A stretch of 64,000 nucleotides of DNA from Marsupella aquatica (GCA_973895155.1 OZ316892.1:8680001-8744000), one strand, 5' to 3'. Positions 22,916-33,649 are shown, counted from the first letter of the stretch. The notes: generated from the letters alone by a model not told the origin. Program-made: numbers and translations.

Positions 22916-25036
22916 TTACGTTTGAAATATTGTTGCGAAAGAGACCTGCCTCTGGAGCTTGGACATACGATCGGAGTGGAGATTGAGAAGCGCTACCATC
23001 CCGTGGCCCTCGGCATTGGGCATCATGGTGATCCCGTCAATGAGTGGGCGAGGTGGAGAGTTTCTGGCTGCAAACTTGGGCCTGCCCCATCCGAATTGAA
23101 TGTCATACAAAGGCAAGAATGTCCAAAAAGTGGCTGCGACATCGTGGCCCAGCGAATTGACGTGGTCGGACTTGGAGCTCCCAATTCCTTGCAGCTCTAC
23201 CCAGTCAATGAGCGATCTAAAGTATTCGTCGGTAATATTCCTAGTGGCGATTCTGATCAAGCTAGCTGTGTAGTGCAGTGGCTTATTGAGGATGTCAGCT
23301 TCCTTAGCTACTGCGCACGCGCTGCACACTACATTGCCAAAATAACCTGGTTGGAGACCGAGCCTCTTCCTCCCATCCACGAACATGAAGAACTTGGTCG
23401 TCTGATCTCTCGCCTGCTCTGCGTCATAAGAATTCGCTGCAGCCCTCGCTTTGGTCATTTGCTTCCACAAGTGACCCGAGATAGATTCAGCGGACGTAAA
23501 TGGACGAGGAGTGAACGGAGGTGGCTGCAAATTTGCCTGTTGCTTCAGCTCGGCGACCTTTTCTTCGCTGAGATCGAACTTCTCTAACGTCGCTGGCTCA
23601 TCGGTACTCGCCTTTACTCCTTCGCCACATGTTTCGTCCAAGCACTTGCTACTGTACCCATTCACTAGAGTTGGATTGGGGGGATCACGAGCTTTCAGGA
23701 CACAACGATTATGTTGAGGCTTGAGAGAGATAGGCTTTCCAAGGGCAACCTCGGACCATGATCGCAAAAAGTGAGTCCCACTGAAACCATCCGCGATTGT
23801 GTGGTGCCAGCTCGTGGCAATAGCTATGGTGCCACAAGTAAACCTTGTGACTTGGATGATCAGCACCGGCATGGAACTGATCTGGTCGGGAATGTAGAGC
23901 GGTCCAGGCCCAAGTCGAGCAACATCGAACCCTGACAGCAAATGATTTGCTCGCGCCCCTCCTACATCCTTGAGGTCCGCGGCCACTGTTGCCTCGATCC
24001 ACACTGCGCCTTCGTTGTTGCAGTACAGATCTACCGTCCCATCTTCCCGGAGTTTGAGTCGGCCGGCAAGAGGGTAGAAGTCCAGCAGCGTCTTCGCCAG
24101 TGTCTCCTTCAGGGAGCTTGTTACGTCTACAAACGGTCGTGACTCGTCGATCACACTCTCATAGTAATGGATGACGCTACTGAATGTGGGGTTGACGACA
24201 CGGTCTAGATTGCTAAGAACCAGCCAGTGTTCGTCGATGGACACCGATGCCTTCACAAGCGTTTTAGCGAGGGCCTTCCCCTTGGGTAGCGGCTTCTTCT
24301 CCTGTACTCCTCGCACGTCCTCTCGGACAAGCTTGGATCCCTCACTTATGTCTTCGTCTTTCGTGATGGATGACACTAATGGACTGTGTGTGATCTCTCC
24401 CACTTTCTGCGCTGTCTCTTCAGGTTCTCCTTCTAGAGAAACAAATTCCTTCGCCGGAGAATTCAGCTGTGGTAGCGAGCTTCGAGTTGTTTTCGTGAAT
24501 GACCACGACCTGGCTAGAGCTTGGTTCACGTCGAGATTCAAGCTGGGCTTCATCAAATCTGCAAGTCTCACCTTCCTCTCATCCGGCGGCACAGTAAACG
24601 ACCAAGACCGCCTAAATGCGGTCTTGGGGCTAGTACTGCTCTCGAGCATCGAATTCGTCGTGCTCTGCTGGTCCGAAACATAGGCATCTGTCGCTGCGGA
24701 TTCGTTCAGCAGTACGAATTCGGAAGAGGATTCAAGGTCCTTAAATACGGTTGGCGACTTCGGTGCCTGCATCGCGGCGCAGCACTCCGCTTCCAAAAGA
24801 GAAACAATCCCCATGCATGAATATTCCTGTATCTCCTGACGGGCTCCTGACTGACTTTCGTTCCAATTCACCCGATTCGCCCAAAGACTGAGTTCTTCCA
24901 AATTAAATCTTACGAGCCATCTAAGATGTCTGTTCACGGTGAATCCTGCAAAGCTAATATTCTGTACGCGAGCGACGTCGGAGCTTTTTTCTGGACCAAA
25001 TTGAACGAAATCTTTTTGACTCAGATTTTTCTGCAT
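22916..25036 (-). CDS. BAHD acyltransferase with long N-terminal extension (706 aa)
   Basis: This enzyme belongs to the plant BAHD family, which moves an acyl group from a CoA thioester to a hydroxyl or amine in specialised metabolism, normally in the cytosol. The catalytic HTIAD motif lies at H412-D416. The structural DFGWG motif appears as QFGWG at 647-651, with Gln replacing the usual first Asp. The spacing of 235 residues between them is normal. LSNLD near 275 marks the usual start of the domain, so residues 265-706 are a full BAHD core. The first 260 residues are unusual: acidic, serine-rich, with RSWSFT at 143-148 and again at 176-181. An internal ATG at M75 (24814) is an alternative start. 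The frame is single-exon and intact. The hydroxycinnamoyltransferase-like branch is possible, but the acceptor cannot be predicted. A 74-bp tandem duplication lies just upstream. Confidence 0.9.
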   Translation of the reverse strand: MQKNLSQKDFVQFGPEKSSDVARVQNISFAGFTVNRHLRWLVRFNLEELSLWANRVNWNESQSGARQEIQEYSCMGIVSLLEAECCAAMQAPKSPTVFKDLESSSEFVLLNESAATDAYVSDQQSTTNSMLESSTSPKTAFRRSWSFTVPPDERKVRLADLMKPSLNLDVNQALARSWSFTKTTRSSLPQLNSPAKEFVSLEGEPEETAQKVGEITHSPLVSSITKDEDISEGSKLVREDVRGVQEKKPLPKGKALAKTLVKASVSIDEHWLVLSNLDRVVNPTFSSVIHYYESVIDESRPFVDVTSSLKETLAKTLLDFYPLAGRLKLREDGTVDLYCNNEGAVWIEATVAADLKDVGGARANHLLSGFDVARLGPGPLYIPDQISSMPVLIIQVTRFTCGTIAIATSWHHTIADGFSGTHFLRSWSEVALGKPISLKPQHNRCVLKARDPPNPTLVNGYSSKCLDETCGEGVKASTDEPATLEKFDLSEEKVAELKQQANLQPPPFTPRPFTSAESISGHLWKQMTKARAAANSYDAEQARDQTTKFFMFVDGRKRLGLQPGYFGNVVCSACAVAKEADILNKPLHYTASLIRIATRNITDEYFRSLIDWVELQGIGSSKSDHVNSLGHDVAATFWTFLPLYDIQFGWGRPKFAARNSPPRPLIDGITMMPNAEGHGMVALLNLHSDRMSKLQRQVSFATIFQT

Positions 25037-25131
25037 GAAATGAGAGCTTTCCCATCAGTTAGTTTGATCGAGTAAATTTCGAGAAGGTCCTAAGTGATTG
25101 AATTGTAGACGACTATCTGAGACTCTCCTTA

Positions 25132-25285
25132 GTCTGTCAGTCAATGCGATTCCATACTACATGGAAACAACTTTAACAACAACTACAGTATGCAGCTAGA
25201 AAGGAGTCTGTCAGTCTATACGATTCCATACTACATGGAAACAAATTTAGCACCAACTACACTACAGTATGTAGCTAGAAAGGGA
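25132..25285. repeat. 74-bp tandem duplication upstream of the BAHD gene
   Basis: Two copies of a unit starting GTCTGTCAGTC begin at 25132 and 25206 and are about 90 percent identical. The second carries a short extra ACACT. They lie 95-250 bases before the acyltransferase start codon, so they fall in its 5' UTR or promoter. Confidence 0.75.
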
Positions 25286-25617
25286 CACGCGTATATATTT
25301 ATGATGACAGATTAGATAGATAGAAGCTAGAGTTGGCAAGTTTAGATGTTTGAGACGAACCAGTCAGCGTACACAACGTACCAAGTCAGAGGCGTAGAGA
25401 TCGGGTGAACGAATTAGTCGTAACGTTTGAATGTGTCATACATCACGCCAAAAGCACACAAAGGGGGAGACAGGATCCTGGCGGGGAGTAAACAAGGGAA
25501 AAATTAAAGACACGAAACCAAATAAGTCCGAGAGTCTCCACTAAAACCTTCCTGGGCAGCAAAGTGAAAAATACACAATATAAGTCGACTTGGTTTGTCC
25601 TTTCTAAAATATATGGA

Positions 25618-26960
25618 CTAGCTCAATACCCGTGCGTTGCACAAAAGATGTCGTGACGGCCAAGATGTCGTTGAGAACAAGAGAGGTCATGTCGGCCAAG
25701 AGGTTGTTGAGAAGAAAGATGTTGTATCGCCCAAGAAATTTTTGAGAACAAAAGATGTCGTGTCAGCCAAGATGTTGATGATAAACAAAATATGTCGTGT
25801 CGGCCAAGATGTCTTTGAGAACAAAAGATGTTGTGTCAACCAAGATGTCATGTCGGCCAAGATTTGGTTGAGAAAAAAGATGTCGTGTCGACCAAGAGGT
25901 TGTTGAGAAAAAAAGTTGTGTTGGCCAAGAGGTCGTTGAGAAAAACGATGTCGTGTTGGCCAAGATCTCATTGATAAAAAAGATGTCGTGTGACCGGCCA
26001 AGAAATCATTGAGATAAAGGTTCTTGTGTTGGCAAAGAAGTCGTTGAGAAAAAAGATGTCATGTCGGCCAAGACGTCGTTGAGAGAAAATATGTTGTGTC
26101 GGGCAAGACATCATTGAGAAAAAAGAGTCGTGTCGGCCAAGACGTCGTTGAGAAAACAGATGTCGTGTTGGCCAAGACGTCATTGAGGAAAAATATCAGT
26201 GCATTGCACAAAAGATGTCGTGTCGCCCAAGATGTTGTTATCTGAAAGATGTCATGAAGTAAAAAGATGTCGTTAAGAAAAAACAAGTCATTTTGCCAAA
26301 AATGTCATTATGTGAAAGATGGCGTTAAGAAAAAGGTGTCATTTTGCCAAACTAAGTGATTGTGAAGTAAAAGATGTTATAAATAAAAAGGTGTCATTTC
26401 ACCCAATATGTCATTAATATGTGAAAGATGGCTCAATACCCGTGCGTTGCACAAAAGATGTCATTAAAAAAAAAATGTTGTGTTGCCAAAGATGTTGCCA
26501 ACAATTTTGTTAAGTAAAAACATGTTGTGTTGTCAAAGATTTTTTTAAGAAAAAAGATGTCATGTTGCCAAAGATGTCAAGAAAAAAGATGTTATGTTGC
26601 CAAAGAAGTTGTTAATATGTGAAAGATGTTGTGAAGTAAAAAGATGTCATTAAGAACTATGATGTCGTCACGATGCCAAAGGTGTCGTGAAGAAAAAATG
26701 TTCTTACGTGAAAAATGTTGTGAAGTAAAAGATGTCGTTGCACCAAAGATGTCTTTATGTCCAAGATTTTGTCAGGTAAAAGATGATGTTTTACGAAAGA
26801 TGTTATTAAGTATTTTTTTGTTAAGTACAAAATGGTCAATAAGTAAAGGGATGTCATTAGACAAAGATGTAAGTTGTGAAGTAAAAGATGTTCTTAAGTA
26901 CAATTGAAAATATTGCTAGTAAACCATGTTAAGTAAAAAAAATTGTTAAGTTGTTGCCAC
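25618..26960 (-). mobile_element. Helitron-like 3' end joined to a GATGTC minisatellite
   Basis: Read on the minus strand, the element ends in a short hairpin (GTGC AAC GCAC, 25642-25632), then GGGTATTGAG and CTAG (25621-25618), followed by a host T. This is the expected form of a plant Helitron 3' terminus. Inside it, a minisatellite of about 34-bp units built on AAGATGTCGTG and GGCCAAGATGTC runs to about 26960 and grows more diverged to the right. Two further copies of the terminal hairpin lie inside the array, at 26199-26209 and 26431-26460. The second keeps the GCTCAATACCCGTGCG leader but not the CTAG. No Rep/helicase gene is present, so it is non-autonomous or a fragment. The 5' end was not located. 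Confidence 0.65.
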
Positions 26961-26970
26961 TTTTTTGCCA

Positions 26971-27320
26971 CCCCTTGCATCCTAAAGCCCCATTGATAAC
27001 CCCAAAGTTTTTGTTACTTTAAGCTTTTTACTTAAAGTTACCATGGCTGCTTACTTGGCTTTGGCCGCCCCAATGCCGAGCGGGATGCCAAGACCCCTTG
27101 GGATAATGACACGGCTTGGCTGACTTTTCAACAACTCTTCACTACCCCTTGCATCTTAGAACCCCATTGGGCCCAAAGTTTTGGCTACCTTAGAGTTCTT
27201 ACTTAAAGTCGCCGCAATAGCTTAATTGGCATTGGCCGCCCCAATGTCAAGACCCACTCGGGTAACGGAGCAGCTTGGCAAATTTTTGTCCATTCCAATC
27301 AGTCGTTCTTGTGCAACATG
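26971..27320. repeat. 174-bp tandem duplication
   Basis: Two units begin CCCCTTGCATC at 26971 and 27145 and share CCCATTG, CCCAAAGTTTT, ACTTAAAGT and GGCCGCCCCAATG in order. The pair follows directly on the minisatellite and may be the body of the same Helitron-like element. Confidence 0.65.
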
Positions 27321-28430
27321 GCCATTCCTAAATGGACATTCGGTAATAAGTGCCGACTTTTTACCTTTCTAAGTGTGCAGTTGTCCCTCTCTCCTGCATT
27401 GGCTGCCTAATTTTATTTTTGTTAAAGTCACACATATTTTGTTTGCTTTCGTCCATCCCAATGATCGTTCTTGTGCAACATGTCAATTTCTGAAATTTCG
27501 GGCTGCCTTCCATGAAAATCACATTTGTGCTCATGACGTGCCGGTTTTTATTCTTGTAGTTGTCTCCTGGTTCATGCATTGGCTGGCTGGCGTTTTTTTA
27601 AGTCACACACCTTTTGTCCATTTTGTACATTTTTAACTTTTGACCTAACTCAACCTCAAAAGTTATGCACTACCAAATTCATGAAATTATGGACTACCAA
27701 ATTTATTATCCCTAATTTTTTGCCATAAATAATGGTAGTCCACCCTGATTAAGGATCAACCATTTTTTAATTTGAGTCCACACAATTTTCAAACTTTGTG
27801 AAAAACCTAAGGCAAATTGTTTATGGCTTAAAGTCATCCTCCATAAGTATGAAGCTTTGAGACTCCTTAAGTAGCAGTAGACAAGGACGATCAGCCATTT
27901 TCACCCTGTAGCTCTAATGGGTTTATTCACAATCATAGAGAATAGTTTTCTGTTTTTTTTTTTCTGAACTCCAATCAACTGTGTGGATTATGGATAAATA
28001 TCACTACCAAATTCATGAATTATGGATTATCCAAATTTATTATCAGTAATAATCTCACTCCAGTCAACTATGTGGAGCTTGTATAAGTGCATCCCATGCT
28101 TAAGTACAACCTGACCATGTAGTCCCTAAACATTCGAGCAATATTCTTTGTACATGCACAAAAAAGGCAGTTAATTTGCGTAAGTGCAAGATGACCCTTC
28201 AATGACAAACAGTGGCACTAAACTACAGAAGTGCATTATCAATTATTGCAAAGTATACATTAAAAGCATTTCTTGTTGAGTGCAGCAGACATTTACATAA
28301 ACTACTTTCATGTACATATCCAGTTGACTCATGGAGCATGAGGGGTTGGGGCTTGAGGAATCCAATGTGTTTGACATGACAATAATGACACATGAGGACA
28401 TGCAGATTAACAAATTTTCCATGCCTGCAC
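27321..28430. other. Intergenic, no supported gene
   Basis: This is AT-rich DNA with short internal echoes (CGTTCTTGTGCAACATG occurs near 27304 and 27466). No coding frame is supported. Confidence 0.4.
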
Positions 28431-28433
28431 TTA

Positions 28434-29162
28434 GAGCATCTCCAGCGGAGCAGTGGCCGCAAACCGCTAAATGGGTCTGTTTGCGGCCACAGATGGCACC
28501 CCCAAAGTCTGTAGCCTGTAAAAGCGTTTAGAACCCCACCGTCTTGCCTAAAATTGACCGCCATCTCAATCGCGTGGTTCATAGTGGGGCCCACCATGCA
28601 AAATGCCAACAACTCCCGCAAGTTCACACCGGCAAAGTAGAAACAGCAGGCGGGAGTCAAGCGTTGCATACCACCAATGCCCAGGTCCACACCGCAATGG
28701 CATGGCCCATCTTGAATTTGTTGTTTGCTTTGCAAATCCAAATCGCATGCATAGCTGAAAATTAGAAGCTCCTAGTCTTCCCGTGGATTGAGTGGCTTCT
28801 TGAAGTGTCATCGACTGCTGCTTGGAGAATAAGTTTCTTGTTCCTCGATTCCGTTTTCTGGTGCAAGGTGCGTTGTCTGGCGCGAGGCATATATGTTTTC
28901 AAGCAGGTTGTCAGGATTCCGCCTCCTGCTGCCGCATGCTGGCTTCATCACCGTTGATCACTTTTCAGGTTAGTGGAGGGGCATTGCATGTCCACCACCT
29001 TTCTCACAAAAACTGGAGGTTGTCAGGTCAAAATTATTGAGGTAGCCGCAATAATTTATCCATGGAAGTACCTGAGGAGAAAGGTACCTTTCAGTAAAAG
29101 TTGAGGCAAAGTCCTGAAAATAGCAGTTGCGGGCCCAACAGCGAGCAACACTGGAGATGCTC
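28434..29162. mobile_element. PIF/Harbinger-like non-autonomous element (729 bp)
   Basis: The left end GAGCATCTCCAGCGG and the right end, read inverted as GAGCATCTCCAGTG, match for the first 13 bases, with a looser match further in. Both ends are flanked by TTA (28431-28433 and 29163-29165), the 3-bp target duplication typical of PIF/Harbinger. Open frames inside (28223-28741 minus and others) do not resemble a transposase, so this is a MITE-like or gutted copy. Two lone phrases like the right end (CATTGGAGATGCT) occur near 29832 and 30079. Confidence 0.75.
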
Positions 29163-29684
29163 TTACTGGGTAGTGCAACCGGATGTGCAACCATGCACAT
29201 ATGGCAAAGTTGAAAACTCTTATCTGATGCACTTATAACATACTTAGTACATAGAGTGAATTGGTGCTTGCTTGGGGCTGCTTGTATGCTTGTAGGGAGC
29301 ATGCACTTAGACATGGTAAACTGTAGTATTGGATGTGGTTGTTTCTAGACCCTACACGAAGAAAAAGGTCCACCAAGGTTAGACTTGACCGCGTTGACGA
29401 ATTAAACAAAAAGCCTTGTCTCGTCAATGCACTTAGAGGAATGCATTGATTTCTTAGACTTTTGACGCTTATCTTGACTAGAAGTGGAGAATCGGTTCGT
29501 AGAGCAGGACTTCTCGCTTTTCTTTGCATCCTGGAACAACACCTTTATTATATTCCCGAGGTCGTCAATGCGAGACAGAATAGACTCTCTCATCCTGTTG
29601 CTGTCTGTGAATCAGTCTCCTTGAATGAGTCTGTGTAGAGCGCCGTTCTCCGGTGCTTTGCAGCTGCTTCTGTAGGAAGGAGTC

Positions 29685-30165
29685 TGTATGCCACTCGAGA
29701 GCTTCCTAGCTTTCCAGTGACGCCTGGGTTGCGTTTTGGGGCCCATGCTTCATAACTTTCAGTATACTAAAAAGAAGAAAATAAATTGCACTCGATTGAA
29801 TATTTTCAGTCAGAAAATGACATATTAACCATTGGAGATGCTCTAAGGTAACGTACTCTCATCTGAGTAATTAAACTGACGATTGCGTGTGCTTGGTCCT
29901 CTGCTATCTCTAGATCACGGGATGGAACGGAAATTGTATGCCAGAAATAGCTTGCAGTTTCTAGTCACCCCTGGCTTGCGTTTTTTATGCCCCTGCTTCA
30001 TACATTCATTACACTAAAACGAAGAAGATACATTAATTGCACTCTATGGAATGCTTCCAGTAAGAAAAATGACATATTTCCATTGGAGATGCTTTCAGGG
30101 TACATACTGTCGTCTGAGAGAGCTGACCATTGCGTGTGCTTGGTATGCCTTGCAACAAGGGGCGG
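29685..30165. repeat. Diverged tandem duplication, period about 250 bp
   Basis: The segments 29685-29935 and 29936-30165 align with shared blocks TATGCCA, TTGCGTTTT, GCTTCATA, CATTGGAGATGCT and ATTGCGTGTGCTTGGT in the same order. Identity looks like 70-80 percent. Each contains one GGAGATGCT terminus-like phrase, so the unit may derive from a transposon end. Confidence 0.65.
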
Positions 30166-31046
30166 ATTGAAGTGAGTGGACAACGCGGGGAGTGATTGCA
30201 CTGTCTTTTATTAGACTGAGAGCTCGAGTGTTAGAATACGTCCGTGATCACGGATTGGTGTGAGCTCAAAGTTGGTGAGAGAGGGCATGGCTTGCCGCGT
30301 CGGGAGACAATCGGTTTTCTGGCCAACAATAGTCCTGGACTCGTCCAAATAATCAGATCGAAACCTTTGACACAACCAGATCGAGACTTGGTTACCAATA
30401 CCTTTAACATAACCAGATCGAGACCCGGAATTCCGAAGGAGGAAAAGACAAGTAATGTGAAGGCGCGCAGCTGCGAACAGTAATCTGCCAGAATTCTACG
30501 ATAAAAGTTGCGGGAGTGGAGATTTTTAACTTCGATCTCAGACGCACTAATGGCACCTGCAGATAACGATTTATTTACAAGTGAATTGGCTCTCATTGGC
30601 TATGGCAAACCATTATTAGAGCACGGTCAAATTCAATTTCTGGCGGCTTCTGTCCTGGACGGTAGGCATGCATTCGGATTTGGTGAGATCAGAATAATGA
30701 TATGGTGATATCTTACTGGCCAAATTACAATTTCCATAAGGGTGTTCAATTTTTCATCTCCAAACTATAACTCTCCTAGGGTTTCTCAAACTTTGAAGGT
30801 AACTCTCCTAGGGTTTCTCAAACTTTTGAAGTTGTGAGAAAAAAAGGACTAATTATGCCCGGAACTATCAGTTTTGGTCACGACTTAGCAGGGTGTGAAG
30901 ACGGATTTTTATGTCCGTCACTTTTTTCCCCAGAAATCTGTCGCTGACCGCAAGACCGAAGGCAACAATGTGATGTTTGAGACTCCCTACTGGAATCCAA
31001 TACTGAGCCTTTACACCACGAGGATGTGCGAAATATTGACTATCAT
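30166..31046. other. Intergenic, no supported gene
   Basis: The phrase ACCAGATCGAGAC recurs near 30370 and 30413 with a weaker copy at 30350, and AACTCTCCTAGGGTTTCTCAAA occurs twice near 30770-30820. The frame at 30231-30596 (-) has no family features. Confidence 0.4.
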
Positions 31047-31051
31047 AAACA

Positions 31052-31396
31052 TGTTAGGATTTACTCTTAGGTCTAGACTTATGATTGTACCGTAATTAAG
31101 GCTAACGTTAGTCGCAGACTTGGTTAGGTTAGTCATGCTGTGCACACTTTATAACCAAGCGGTGTTTGTTTGGAGAGTGAGAACTCAGGTTCATTGTTAC
31201 GGAGCTAGTTGAGAGATAGAGAGAGCTTGTACTGTGGATGCTTGGTATAGCCGGTTGGCCTAGAGTGCAGTAAAGCTCATGTGTGTTCCCGTGGACGTAG
31301 CCTCATGTGGAGGTGAACCACGTATCTCTCTGTGTCGACTCTTGTGTGTTGGATGGTTCATGGGCTTGCCTTTACGATTGTCGTCTATGTTCAACA
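31052..31396. mobile_element. Copia-like solo LTR (345 bp)
   Basis: The sequence starts TGTTAGG and ends CAACA, so it has the TG...CA ends of an LTR. It is bordered on both sides by the 5-bp direct repeat AAACA (31047-31051 and 31397-31401). Near its end it has TTCCCGTGGACGTAG and GAACCACGTA followed by TGTGTCGA, a phrase I recall as common in the R/U5 part of plant Copia LTRs. No second LTR or internal coding region is adjacent, so it is a solo LTR left by recombination. Confidence 0.85.
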
Positions 31397-31401
31397 AAAC
31401 A

Positions 31402-32870
31402 AAATATTTGGGATATAAAACCTCAAAATAATGTTGCTATGCAGATCTAAGTGGGAATCTAAGAAAGTTCCCAGTTTGATGTAAATTAAACATTTACTTT
31501 ACAATGTATGCATTTTTTTTTTGACATGTAACTAGAATATGTATTAGAGCTCATGTATTAGAGCCTTTCCTTACAAGCATTACAGCATACACCTGAGCAT
31601 ACATAAGTACCTGGTTCACTAAATTATTGATTATGAATAAATAATAAATAAATTTAATAAGTTATAATTGAAGGCCTTATGATGCTTAGATCTGAAAAAT
31701 GTTAGAAGTGTGTTATTTGACCTGATAATTGTTGCTTTTGATCTAACTAGTGATTCTTTTCTCAAATCTTGACTAATGAAAAAGCATTCTTTGTTTTGTC
31801 CACTTCAAATAGACCTAGCAAACACAAAATCAACAATGGATAGCACTCTTTAACAGATAAGGGCATTGAGTGAAAATAATTAGTTCCAGGACCCTGCCTT
31901 GGTTAAGTAAGCTTGATATTATTCAACTAGTTGGAGCCATGAAGAGTTTGACATTAAAACAGGTTTTATTGAATATGAAGATGAGAGGACAATGATTAAA
32001 TAGAGGATTCTGAAAGAAGTGAGTTTTCAAGTGGTTAGGACATGTTCAATTTCATAGAAGACAAATTGGAGCTTCGGTTATGAACAGAAAACTAGGACAA
32101 CTTGTGACAACAAAATAACACAAGGATGTCTGAAGATTGGCATAGAGCTGCCTTCTAGTGGTAAATGAGTAGCAAGAGAAAAATATGTACTCATATATTT
32201 ATTTTTGGTTGTTAGCATATAATGGTGCATTTAGGGTACCCACTTTACCCGATTTAATATAATTTACCGGTTTCTGCAAATACATTTGACAAATGATAAT
32301 GAGTCACTCTTGGAGATACATTTCACCCTTGTGTTTTTGTTGAGTACACTTAATTAATAATTATGCTCATTGGTGTCTTAACATGCTGCAAATGTATGTC
32401 CTTAAATATTAACTCCTATAATACACAGTTGCGCCACTTTTTAGAGTGGTCGTCATTCAAATTTGCAGGGCACAAAAATTAAAAAATCTAACCAAAAGAA
32501 GGAATAAAACAAAATTGAATTATATTGAGTGTGAAATAAAGAGTGACATGTTTTCCAAGTAAGAACTAAAGGGGAATTGGGAATGTCAGGGAATGCCAAT
32601 ACACAATAATCAAGTATTTTATGGACCATATATGTATAGTACTATCCATGCATAGGAAGCCCCATGCATAGAAATAGTATTCTCCATGCCTAGACATTGT
32701 ACCCCATGGTAATCTATGTCCTAGGAGGAGTTTAAATGATTACAAATTCATAATGTAATAGAAAAGATCAAACCAAAAAATAGTACAAAAAGCCTAAAAG
32801 GGGGGGTGGGGGGAAGTTAAGGTTTTCAAGGAATTACAAAATGAAAAATACAAAGACAAAAATCATTCTT
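31402..32870. other. AT-rich intergenic DNA
   Basis: No coding frame or clear repeat structure was seen, apart from a G run near 32800. Confidence 0.4.
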
Positions 32871-32924
32871 GACTGGTGATACTTTGTGGTTGTTGTTACT
32901 CATTTTTTGCGCCCATTTTGCGCA

Positions 32925-33360
32925 AGATTTTTTTCTTAAAAACATCTTGGGCGACACCACATCTTTTTTTCTTAACGGCATCTTGGATGACACCACATCT
33001 TTTTTCTTAAACAACAACATCTTGGGCGACACAACATTTGTTTTTCTTAATGACATCTTAGATGACATGACATCTTTTTTCTTAATAACATCTTGAATGG
33101 GAGACATGACATCTGTTGTTCTCAATGACTTCTTGGCTGACACGACATCTTTTGTTATCACCGGCATCTTGGCCAACACGACATCTTTTGTTCTCACATC
33201 TTGGGCCGACACAACATCTTTCTTCTCAACGACTTCTTGGCCGACACAACATCTTTATTCTCAACAACCTCTTGGCCGACACGACCTCTTTTGTTCTCAC
33301 CCAAGAACGACATCTTGGCCGTCACTACATCTTTTGTGCAAGGCACGGGTATTGAGCTAG
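32925..33360 (+). mobile_element. Second Helitron-like 3' end with minisatellite
   Basis: This is the plus-strand counterpart of the element at 25618. About a dozen units of roughly 34-37 bp built on GACATCTTTT and CATCTTGGCCGACAC lead into TTTTGTGCAAGGCACGGG (hairpin GTGC AAG GCAC, 33336-33346), then TATTGAG and CTAG (33357-33360) with a following T. Hairpin arms and the CTAG end are intact. Unit similarity increases towards the terminus. The 5' end was not found, and no Helitron protein is encoded nearby. Confidence 0.65.
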
Positions 33361-33649
33361 TTGTTTCATAATCATCTCTTGAGTGATTCGACCACATATA
33401 TAGAGGCAGCGCAAATCAAATATATAGCACATGTGGATGCATATCATTTAGCTCAGTCACGCACATTTGGGGGAAAAACAGTAATTGAAGTATTTTCAGT
33501 TTTGCCCCCCATAGAGGCCTTTTGGCTGTACTCCTTTCTGGCCATCCCAAAACTGGTTTTCTTGCCTAGCTCCAGCGGCCTTGTGTGGTGTGATTTAAAA
33601 TAAGTAAGTTGTGTGGAACCCCTTTTTGGTGGAGGTCAGCGGGGGTGTA

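Noticed and set aside
22907-24820. Plus-strand frames antisense to the BAHD gene
   Set aside because: Shadow frames; the minus strand carries HTIAD, QFGWG and the full domain.
25637-26286. Lys/Asp/Val-rich or Ser/Thr/Trp-rich frames in the minisatellite
   Set aside because: Open only because the repeat unit has few stop codons; low complexity and seen on both strands.
25637-26960. CRISPR array
   Set aside because: Units are contiguous and diverging with no unique spacers, and this is eukaryotic nuclear DNA.
32826-33212. 128-codon minus frame in the second minisatellite
   Set aside because: Translation of GATGTC repeats, not a gene.
25618-33360. A single 7.7-kb composite transposon bounded by the two Helitron-like ends
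   Set aside because: Both ends are 3' termini facing outwards, which a single Helitron cannot have. Two separate elements is the simpler reading.
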